A stretch of DNA of 64,000 bases from Mercurialis annua (taxonomy: Eukaryota; Streptophyta; Magnoliopsida; Malpighiales; Euphorbiaceae), in assembly GCF_937616625.2 (NCBI RefSeq), contig NC_065570.1, positions 16,874,001 to 16,938,000 of the forward strand, read 5' to 3'. Position 1 is the first letter of the stretch, and every line of letters starts with the position of its first letter. The position numbers were made by a program, and so were the translations under genes. This document shows, piece after piece, positions 1-9,481 of this stretch. A model generated the notes under the pieces. That model saw nothing but the letters and a program-made list of their open reading frames with translations. It did not search any database and was not told where the DNA came from.

Positions 1-503
1 GTTTCCCCTTTTTTGAGCTTTAAGCCAAACATTTACAAATATTACAAAACAAATCCAAATGTTTCCCCTTTTTAGCGATTTAAATCAAACATTTTAAACG
101 TTTCGAAAAAATTCAAACGTTTAAAAAGTTACGAAACAAATCCTAACATTTCACCTTTTAGCGATTTAAGCAAAATGTTTCCCCTTTGTAGCGATTTAAG
201 CCAAACGTTTAAAACGTTACGCAACAAATCCAAACATTTCACCTTTTTATCGATTTAAGCCAAATGTTTACAAACGTTATAAAACAAATCCAAACGTTTC
301 AGCGTTTTAGCGATCTAAACCAAACGTTTAAATCGTTACGAAATCAATCCAAACGTTTAAAACGATACGAAAAAAATCCTAACGTTTCCCCATTGTAGCG
401 AATTAAGCCAGACGTTTACGACATTTTGAAATAATTCGAAACGTTTAAAACGTTACGAAGAAAATCCAAACGTTTCACCTTTTTAAACGTTATGAAGCAA
501 ATC
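1..503. repeat. A/B satellite array, segment 1
   Basis: Tandem satellite that continues off the left edge. It is made of two modules. Module A (29 bp) begins TTTAAAACGTTACGAAAC and ends AATCCAAACG. Module B (30 bp) begins TTTCACCTTTTTAGCGAT and ends TTAAGCCAAACG. Copies are diverged, often by C/T or G/A changes within CG. No coding function is seen. Satellite identity is read directly from the repeats; a centromeric or pericentromeric location is inference. Confidence 0.95.
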
Positions 504-837
504 CAAGTCTCAGAAAATCTCAAAAAGGTCACTAAAGTCAATTTTCTTACAAAATGGTCACTGAATTATACCTTTTATTACAAAAGGGTTCACCCATATA
601 AAACGACGTAAAACCTGACATTTTTGCTCCCGTGGCAAGCCAAAATTACAAAAAGGAACATAGTTCAGTGACCTTTTTATAATAAAAGGAATAACCCAAT
701 GATTTTTTTGAAGTTCACAAAAAGATTAGTGTTCTTTTCGTAACAATGGAAATATTTTTATAATAAAACGTATAGTTCAGTGACCACTTTGTAAGAAAAT
801 TGACTTTAGTGACCTTTTTGAAAATTCCTGAGACTTG
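504..837. mobile_element. MITE-like element with ~60-bp terminal inverted repeats
   Basis: About 334 bp of non-satellite DNA. The left end starts CAAGTCTCAG and the right end finishes CTGAGACTTG. The inverted similarity runs about 60 bp, including AAAAAGGTCACTAAAGTC on one side and GACTTTAGTGACCTTTTT on the other, so the whole could fold as a long stem. It encodes no protein, so if mobile it is a non-autonomous DNA transposon. I cannot see a clean target duplication. About 25 bp to the right (AGTAACTCAGGGAGTTTAAT) is also non-satellite, so the exact ends are uncertain and the superfamily is not assigned. Confidence 0.7.
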
Positions 838-3800
838 AGTAACTCAGGGAGTTTAATATCCTATAAGCTAAACATTATAAACATTAAGAAACAAATCCAA
901 ACGTTTCACCTTTTTAGCGATTTAAGCCAAACGTTTATACGTTATGAAACAAATCCAAACGTTTAAAACGTTATGAAACAAATACTACTACTTCACCTTG
1001 TTAGTGATTTAAGCCAAACGTTTAAAACGTTACGAAACAAAGCCTAATGTTTCACCTTATTAAAGATTTAAGCCAAACGTTTAAAACGTTACAAACAAAT
1101 CCAAACGTTTAAAATGTTACGAAACAAATACTAAAGTTTCACCTTTTTAGTGATTTAAGCCAAATGTTTAAAATGTTACGAAACAAATCCTAACGTTTCA
1201 CCTTTTTAATGATTTAAGCCAAACGTTTAAAACATTTTGAAACAAATTCTAATGTTTAAAACGTTACGTAACAAATCCTAATTTTTCACCTTTTTAGCAA
1301 TTTAAGCCAAAAGTTTAAAGCGTTTCGAAAAAAATCCCAACGTTTCACCTTTTTAGCGACTTAAGCAAAACATTTAAAACGTTACAAAACAAATCCAAAT
1401 GTTTAAAACGTTACGAAACAAATCCAAAGGTTTGATATTTTTAGCAATTTAAGCCAAACGTTTAAAACGTTACGAAACCAATCGAAATGTTTAAAAAGTT
1501 ACAAAACAAATCCAAACATTTCACCTTTTTAAAGTTTTAAGCCAAACATTTAAAAACGTTCCAAACCAAATCCAAACGTTTCACCGTTTTAGCGATTTAA
1601 GTCAAACGTTTAAAACGTTACGAAAACCAATCCAGACATTTAAAAGGTTACGAAACAAATCGTAATGTTTCATCTTTATAGCGGCTTAAGCCAAATGTTT
1701 AAAATGTTGCGAAACAAATCCAAATGTTTTATACGTTAAGCAACAAATCCTAACGTTTCACCTTTTTAGCGGTTTAAGCCAAACGTTTAAAACAATTTAA
1801 AAAAATCCAAATGTTTAAAACGTTACGAAACAAATCCTAACGTTTCCCCTTTTTAGCGATTTAAGCCAAACGTTTAAAACTTTATGAATCAAATCCTAAG
1901 TAATCATAACGATTCACTATTTTAGCGACTTAAGCAAAACGTTTAAAACGTTACGAAACAAATCCAAATATTTCACCTTTTTTTAGGGTTAAGCAAAACG
2001 TTTAAAACGTTACGAAACAAATCCAAACGTTTCACGTTTATAGCGATTTAAGCCAATCGTTTAATACGTTACGGAACAAATCCAAACGTTTAAAACTTTA
2101 CGTAAAAAATCCTAAACTTTCACCTTTTTTAGTGATTTAAGCCAAACGTTTACAAACATTGCGAAACAAATCGAAATGTTTCACCTTTTTTATCTGTTTA
2201 AGCCAAACTTCTAAAATGTTACGAAACCAATCCAAACGTTTAAAACATTACGAAACAAATACAACGTTTTCACATTTTTAGAAATTTAAGCTAAACTTTT
2301 TATTCATTAGGAAACAAATCTAAACGTTACACCTTTTTAGCAATTTAAGACAAACGTTTAAAACGTTCCGAAACAAATCCAAAGATTTAAAACGTTACGA
2401 ATCATATCCTAGGTTTCACCTTTTTAGTGATTTAAGCCAGACATTTAAAATGTTACGAAACAAATCCTAACATTTCACCCTTTTAGCAATTTAAGCCAAA
2501 CGTTTAAAACATTACGAAACAAATCCAAACTATTAAAACGTTACGTAAAAAATCCTAATCTTTCTTCTTTTAGCGATTTAAGGTAAACATTTAAAATGTT
2601 ACGAAACCAATCCAAACATTTAAAACATTATGAAATAAATACAAAAGTTTCCACTTTTTGGAGGTTTAAGCCAAACGATTACAAACATTACGAATCAAAT
2701 CCAAACGTTTCACTTTTTTAGCGACTTAAGCTAAACGTTTAAAACATTACAAAACCATTCCAAACGTTTAAAATGTTACGAAACGAACCGTATCAATTCA
2801 CCTTTTTAGCGATTTAAGCCAAATGTTTAAAACGTTGTGAAACAAATCCTAACGTTTCACATTTTTAGCGATTTAAGCCAAATGTTCAAAACGTTACGAA
2901 ACAAAACCTAACGTTTAACCTTTGCTGAGCTTTAAGCCATACGTTTACAAACATTATGAAACAAATCCAAACGTTTCACCTTTTTAGTAATTTTAGCCCA
3001 ATGTTTAAAATGTACTAAACCAATCCAAACATTTAATACATTACGAAACAGATCCAAATGTTTCACCTTTTTAGCGATTTAGGTCAAAAGTTTACAAACG
3101 TTACGAACCAAATTCAATCATTTCACCTTTTTTGCGATTTAAGCCAAACGTTTAAAACGTTACGAAACCAATCCAAACGTTTAAAACATTAAAAAACAAA
3201 TCCTATCGTTTCACCTTTTTAACGATTTAAGCAGAACGTTGAAAACGTTACGAAACAAATCCAAATGTTTAAAACGTTACGTAATAAATCCTAACGTTCC
3301 ACCTTTTAGAGATTTGAGCCAAACATTTAATAGGGTTCGAAACAATTCCAAACGTTTAAAACGTTACGAAACAAACACTAAAGTTTCACTTTTTTAGTGA
3401 TTTAAGCCAAACGCTTAAAACGTTACGAAACAAATACGTTCCACCTTTTTAAAGATTTAAGCCAAACATTTAAAACGTTACAAAACAAATCCAAACATTT
3501 AAATGTTACGAAACAAGTACTAAAGTTTCACCTTTTTCAGTGAATTAAGCCAAACATTTAAAACGTTACGAAACAAATACTAACGTTTCACCTTTTGAAT
3601 GATTTAAGCCAAACGTTTAAAACATCACAAAACAAATTCAAATGTTTAAAACGTTACGTAACAAATCTTAACATTTCACCTTTTTAGCAATTGAAGCCAA
3701 AAGTTTAAAAAGTTACGAAACAAATCCTAATGTTTTACCTTTTTAGCGATTTAAACAAAACATTTATAACATTACAAAACAAATTCAAACGTTTAAAACG

Positions 3801-4081
3801 TTACGAAACAAATCCAAGTGTTTCACATTTTTAGCAATTTAAGCCAAACGTTTAAAACGTTACAAAACCAATCAAAATGTTTAAAACGTTACGAAACAAA
3901 TCCAAACATTTCAACTTTTTAGCAATTTAATCCAAACGTTTAAAAACGTTCCAAAACAAATCCAAACGTTTCACCGTTTTAGTGATTTAAGCCAAACGTT
4001 TAAAATGTTACGAAACAAATCCAAATGTTTTATACGTTACATAACAAATCCTAACGTTTCACCTTTTTAGCGGTTTAAGCC
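838..4081. repeat. A/B satellite array, segment 2
   Basis: After about 25 bp of unexplained sequence (838-862) the A/B satellite resumes. Around 1000-1700 the order can be read as A B AA B A B AA B, so AB (59 bp) and AAB (88 bp) blocks often alternate. A landmark variant (CTAAGTAATCATAACGATTC then a B module with GACTTAAGC) sits near 1893-1940 and recurs later. The segment ends in AAGCC, which is duplicated on the far side of the following solo LTR. Confidence 0.95.
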
Positions 4082-6829
4082 TGTAACAACCCGTATTTTT
4101 CTATCATGGTTTCGTAACGATTCCAGGTTGGTTTCAGATTGTTTATGGTGGAATTAGCAAGTCTGAAACTTTGGTTGAGGTTTTAGTGTTATCTTGTATG
4201 TGTCGTTTGTGTCGTGTGAGTTTTCGATGGCGATTTAATTTGTATCCGGATTATAATCGATGATGTGTTCGTATGCCTTTTGAATCTGACATGTTTTGAT
4301 AAAAAATTCATATCTCCCAATTACACCGTCGGATCGGGACCATTTTTGGATATGTTGTTCCTAAGAAAAAGTTGACTGTTGGATCACAATTTAAAGCGCG
4401 TTGGAGGGCGCGATGGACGACCGCGCCTCGCAACGCGCCCCATTCTGTTTCTACGCCTAGTGAAGGCGCGATGGGACGAACGCTACTCGCATCACGCCTC
4501 CCATCGCGCCTGAGCTGTAATTCTGTATCGGGGCCTTTAAATAGACCCTATAACTTGACCAAATTCTTTCTAATACTTTTCCTTCAAACCCTAGCCGACT
4601 CCCACTCTCAAAAACACTATGAGATCAGACCCATTCCTTCCTCTCGCAAGATCACGTTGAGTTCGGTAGGCTTTCGCATCACTTTGTTATTATTCATTCA
4701 ACATCGTAGCATGCGTTTCTGAGTTGTTTTGCCCATGGTTCTAGCTTCGGATTAAGGCTTTCTTCTGCATTATTCAGTTCATATCATTCTCTTGTATCCG
4801 CTAGCATTATACTCAAATCGGTACGTTCAATCCTTCACTTTATACGCTGTTGGGCTCTTCGTTTTGATTAAACGTTATTGCCGATTTTTGATTGTTTTGA
4901 ACGTGGTTCGTGATGTGTTTAGGCTTTGTTACTGCTTCGTATTTGATACGTACGATCTCTGGAAATCACCCAACTCGCTACTCTTGACCGGTACGTCTAA
5001 TCTATCAATTTTTACATAGAATTGTATCTTTAACGTTGGCTGCCGTTTCTATTCTTAGTTGCTGCCATAGGTTCATGAATTGATCTCTTGTTCTTAGACG
5101 TTACGTATTGCTTAGGTTGCGATTGATGTATGTAGTTTGTTTAGGATTCGTTGTTTCGAATCATTTCGTTGTGGCGGTGTTTGTTCCTGTTTAACTGCTG
5201 CGATGAATGATTTATTCCTTTTCTTGTGATGATTAGAGTTAAGTGGTTTGTTCTTATTTGGGTTTTGGATTACTGTCAACATGGATAGCCATGTTGTGGC
5301 TGATGGTATTCCTTAAGTAAGTTTGCGGTATAACGCGGAATATGATCATGAAATATGTTCAGTGGATTATTTGTCGTTTGATTTCTAAACTACATATTGT
5401 TATTCAATTCTGAAATAAAGTTGTTTGGACTATTTTTGAATCGTCTTAAAAGTAATACTTGAAAATGTTAATTGTTATATAAAAACTTTAATCGAATAAT
5501 TACTTGGGTAATTGTTGTTTTCAAATATTGGCTTTATGTGCCAATGTTGGCTAGAGTTATGTTTTGACTTAAAAACATTTTCTAAACTTAATTTAGTTAA
5601 GTTTTATCAGTAACTAATGGTTACTTTTGTTTAAATATATTTAGTTCCGCTTTCTATTATAATTATCTTTTTATATCTTGGGATTATAAACTATGGTTTA
5701 AATAATATTTATGAAATGGATTTTTAAAGCGGGAACTCAATAGACTTGGCCTGTTTATGTTTTGCTAATTTTCTGAGTATTGTGTTTACTCTGTATTGCT
5801 TTACCTTGACTTGTTGTTTGTGCTAGTCCTATGTGGTGTTTAGTACTCTGTAGAGTTAGGGTCCATTTTAATAATTATTTGTTTGTGTTTAGACTAGTCG
5901 ATTGTTCGTGTTTTTTAGGCGAACCAAGTCTAGGTTCCTTTCCAGGAGTTTTCACGTGGATTAGCATGCAGTGAGTTTGTACTTACTATTTACCGCTTTA
6001 TTAAATAAATTGTTATTTTATTATCTATATATATTGTATACGTACAATTGCGAACTGTTTTTCATTATGGCTTTTAGTTGGAACATGCTACCTAATGGGC
6101 ATCATTAGGACTGCGTGCGCACCGGCATTGATCTAGATAAGGTATGTGATATGTGGTTGTAACTCGGTGTGAGCATAGCTCTCGGGACTCTGGTTATGAA
6201 TTAAGAATGGTCGGTGGTAACTCGGTGTAGCTCAGCTATTGGATTATGGTTATTTTTTAGTATTGTGGATTAGGGTTCCAACTATTATACGTAATGTTTA
6301 TATTAAATGTTTTAAAATGGTTTTAAAGGTTTTCCACTTGATAAATGTAAATAGTGGTATGAACTCATCTCAGTATATCTGACTCCGTTGTTTGCCCAAT
6401 TTTTCCAGGGTTATGATTTGAGCAAGTCAGCCGCTCTCCGATTCTTTATTTCCTCGGAGGTTTTACTTTATTTAATAAAGTTATTAAAACTGATTTTATT
6501 CTTAGACCGTAGCAGTAATTAGAAGTCTTATGCGTCTAATACTTGTCATAAACGTTGTAATGGATTATTGTTGTATTGGCATTCTGCAATTGACTTGGGT
6601 TAATATGTATTTTTTTTCATGTATAAAACTTAGAGCTGGCTGAGCACTTATTAATAAATGTTGTGTATCATGAACTGCTAGAACTAGGCAGAAGTCTCGC
6701 TTGCCCCCGACCATTGGTTTTCTTGCAGGTTTATGTATTTGTTGGTTATCTGCAATGCTAGCTACGGGTTTTGGTACAACCATACCCATACCCTAGCGCC
6801 GCCCGCGATCCATGAACTCGTTCTTGACA
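4082..6829 (+). mobile_element. Solo LTR 1 (gypsy-type, TSD AAGCC)
   Basis: A 2748-bp LTR begins TGTAACAACCCGTATTTTT and ends TTCTTGACA, inserted in the satellite. It is flanked by the perfect 5-bp duplication AAGCC (4077-4081 and 6830-6834). There is no internal region, PBS or second LTR, so it is a solo LTR, the usual product of recombination between the two LTRs of one element. A GC-rich dyad cassette lies at 4391-4511 and a TATA-like TTTAAATAG at 4536-4544. Two copies of an ACTCGGTGT...CTCGGGAC-type unit occur near 6160-6240. The terminus differs from its relatives (TTCTTGACA rather than GGTCGTGACA). No protein is encoded. Confidence 0.9.
4391..4511. promoter_or_regulatory. GGCGCGA dyad cassette in solo LTR 1
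   Basis: GC-rich island in an AT-rich LTR, holding repeated GGCGCGATGG and GCGCG words. A 13-bp inverted repeat has arms at 4464-4476 (AGGCGCGATGGGA) and 4499-4511 (its exact complement). It lies directly upstream of TTTAAATAG (4536-4544). A promoter-proximal role is inferred from position only. Confidence 0.5.
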
Positions 6830-6959
6830 AAGCCAAACGTTTAAAACGGTATGAAACAAATCCAAATATTTAAAACATTACAAAACAAATCCTAACGTTT
6901 CCCCTTTTTAGCGATTTAAGCCAAACGTTTAAAACGTTACGAATCAAATCCTAAGTAAT
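6830..6959. repeat. A/B satellite array, segment 3
   Basis: Short stretch of satellite between two solo LTRs: AAGCC plus about four modules. It ends in CTAAGTAAT, the left half of a landmark whose right half (CATAACGATTC) appears after 18908. The uninterrupted landmark is at about 1893-1915, which confirms the insertion point of solo LTR 2. Confidence 0.93.
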
Positions 6960-7164
6960 TGTAATACCCCGTGTTTTTATGACTCGATTCGAAGGTTGGT
7001 TGACCGTATAATGTTCGATTTAGGTTGAACACTAGCCGTGTTTTCACTTCGGTTTCTGCATGTGTTTTGGTGTCGGTTTGATTAACACTTGTATGTGCGA
7101 TTGGCGGATCGTATCGTAGCTTTCGGGACGTGTTCGGCCATGTTTTAAGTCGGTTTTAAGGCCT

Positions 7165-7358
7165 TGACTGGACCTAGGACCGGACCTCCTGAGTAGAACC
7201 GGTTTGGAGGTCCGGTTTGCTCAGTTTTACTGAGCAGAGGGCAAACCGGTTCTCTGACCGGTTCTGCCCAGTAGAACCGGCCAGAGGGCCGGCTGACTTT
7301 GTGCTTGGCCGGTTCATTGACCGGTTATGTCCAGTAGAACCGGCCAATGAACCGGTTC
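7165..7358. promoter_or_regulatory. AACCGG/GGCCGG inverted-repeat cassette in solo LTR 2
   Basis: Cluster of AACCGGTT and GGCCGGTT words with several dyads, among them GGACCTCC...GGAGGTCC, TGCTCAGTTTTACTGAGCA and GGCCGGTTCATTG...CAATGAACCGG. It stands immediately upstream of TATAAAAA (7373-7380). It occupies the same place as the unrelated cassettes of the sister LTRs. Function is inferred only. Confidence 0.5.
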
Positions 7359-7934
7359 ACTTGCGGGTTTGCTATAAAAACCCCGTTTCTGAAACCTAAT
7401 CAGCCCCCACTCGTTTCAAAAACCCTAAACTCCATTCTAACTCATTCCCAACTGATTCTCTACCTTTTCTTGGTGCTTTATGTTGGCGCAGCGGGAGGCG
7501 CGGGTCCGAATCGTATATTTCAATTCAAAATCGAAATTCCAACAATCCAGATCCTAAAGTTGATCATATCAACAACAAATGGATCGTCGTATCATTTATT
7601 AATTAAAGCACGCATCTAGGAATCGTAAGAAGAATACCTATGTCGATTCTCCAACGATTCTTGTAGTCCCGAAAGTACGGCGACCTCAAGCTCGTCCACA
7701 CGAGTATGCGTCCGATTGAATCCTCGCCTTGAAGTAATCCTGCAAGAGTTCCTCTTGCCGAGCAGCCCTAAGCTCAAACTCTCGCCGCGATCACTACCTT
7801 GCTCGGATGTATGAAAAACGTCGCCAAGTTTTTCCCGTGATTGATGAATACTTGAACTCCTTCAAGTGCTTTCTCTCTCTACAACTTTGTAGTGAGATGT
7901 GTGTAGTGTGGTGTGAAATGAGCAAGGACATGCT

Positions 7935-7943
7935 CTATTTATA
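7935..7943 (-). promoter_or_regulatory. Copia 3' LTR TATA box
   Basis: The minus strand reads TATAAATAG, a consensus plant TATA box, about 1.5 kb into the LTR. The same site in the 5' LTR, which would drive the element, is 15318-15326. Role inferred from consensus and position. Confidence 0.65.
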
Positions 7944-8035
7944 GGCTAGAGCATGCCTTAAGAATGCAACACCTTGCATGCTAGGTGTCACACACCAAGC
8001 AAAGGTGTTGCCACCACATGACACCTTTCATGTGG

Positions 8036-8128
8036 TGACATCACATAGGTGACATCATATAGGTGATGTCATCATATGACATCACATATAAGCTTATTTC
8101 CTTATCTCATTACTTCACCATGACATCA
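8036..8128 (-). promoter_or_regulatory. TGACATCA repeat cluster upstream of copia TATA
   Basis: Five copies of TGACATCA or its complement TGATGTCA in about 90 bp, 90-190 bp upstream of the minus-strand TATA box. The word differs by one base from TGACGTCA, the CRE-type site of plant bZIP factors. The same cluster is at 15419-15511 in the 5' LTR. Factor binding is inference. Confidence 0.5.
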
Positions 8129-9467
8129 TCATTCCATTAACTTATGATTAGTGCTTTAAGTATCATTAATTACACTAATTAATTACTTAAGCCTTCTAAT
8201 CATAAAACTTGGTTAAAATATAATTAGGTTCCTACTAATTTATAACTCTTATAAATTAGTCCCTAATTAACTTGGACATAGTACAATTAGGTTCCTACTA
8301 ATTTATAACTCTTACAAATTAGTCCCTAATTTGTACTTGTTTTTCATCTTAGATTAATTTCCGAGATATGCTAGTATCTATATGAAATCGATCTTTTGTA
8401 AACTCAATCGGTTGCACACTCTATTGTGTGTGACTAACTAGGTTCACATCTATATGGCAACGAGAGTCATAAGAAACGCCTTTCTTATATTAAATAATTA
8501 AATCCCATTTAATTATTAATTCTCGTAGATCGAGAGTGACGTCTAGCAACATATCACGACCCCCGAATAGAGATGAATGTTTCGATGCATTCTTTATGAA
8601 CCAATGTTCATAATACCGTACACTCAAAATTCCCTTCAGCTAAGATTCCAATCTCAACTAGTGTCACGGTTAAGTCAAACACTGTTTGTCTTGATCATAT
8701 GACCTCATCTCTCAGTTCTAATTCTTGATAAATATGACTTCCACTAGAAACAACTTTCTATGTAAGTCATATACACCTGCGCAGGTTTTATCATCCATCA
8801 AGAACAATTTGAGATAGCATAGAATCTTGTCTCCGTTCATCCAGAGTGATGAATCCTTTCTAGGTTAAACCCCTATCTCCATATACAACTAACTAGAGCC
8901 AACACATCCCGCGGCTCTAGCTCATGAAAGATCTAGAGTTAAGGAGTATCAAACTCTAATCACCTATATACAAGATAGTGTCACCGCAAGTCAAAGGACA
9001 TATGTACAATTATGAACTAGATGACATTAAATTGACTTTAATGAATTACCATGTATAAGTCATCTAGCGTCACTTGTTCGACTCACTCAACACCTTGAGT
9101 GTCCACATGTTTATTCTGATCCCCATCAAGTAGTATGAGACTCACTACTTCCTATAATTAGTAACTCTTTACTAATCAGGAGAATAAACAGAGGTGACGA
9201 TCTTTTCGGGATAATGCGATGCCCTTATTCGTAGGACCCCATCGATCGTGAACGATTATTTAGATCACTTGTATAATAGAATCTGTCACTCATATTCTTA
9301 CTACCTTAAGAATAGATTCTATCACAATGTGATAAGGACAATATGTATTAAATAAACACTTAGTTGATGAGACACTTAGTTCAAATAAAAACATATATAT
9401 CATTGCCAATGGGATTTGTTTATACAAGAATAAATACAAAATGGCCCTAGGGCACAAACTACCAACA

Positions 9468-9480
9468 ATCTCCCACTTGC
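9468..9480 (-). other. Copia polypurine tract
   Basis: The minus strand reads GCAAGTGGGAGAT immediately before the 3' LTR start TGTTGG. This purine-rich run is the expected plus-strand primer site for reverse transcription. Confidence 0.85.
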
Positions 9481-9481
9481 A

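Larger units (their letters stand above)
7481..9467 (-). repeat. Copia 3' LTR
   Basis: 1987 bp, with ends TGTTGG...CCAACA forming a 6-bp inverted terminal repeat. It is essentially identical to 14864-16850. The two differences seen are CAATCCAGATCC versus CAATCCGGATCC near 7548, and GAATTACCATG versus GAATTATCATG near 9049. It contains a minus-strand TATA box at 7935-7943, TGACATCA repeats at 8036-8128, and two ~48-bp direct repeats (about 8218-8265 and 8282-8331) built on AATTAGGTTCCTACTAATTT. Confidence 0.95.

Noticed and set aside
1..4081. CRISPR-like array (about 30-bp repeats)
   Set aside because: There are no unique spacers; both alternating modules are repeats, copies are diverged, and the context is a plant genome with retrotransposons.
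4372..5019. Open frames of 116 and 75 codons in solo LTR 1
   Set aside because: They cross the cassette, TATA-like box and donor-like region, are not kept in sister LTRs and have no recognisable domain.
7217..7619. Open frames at the start of solo LTR 2
   Set aside because: They read through the AACCGG cassette and across the copia insertion point (7481), so they cannot be an ancestral gene.
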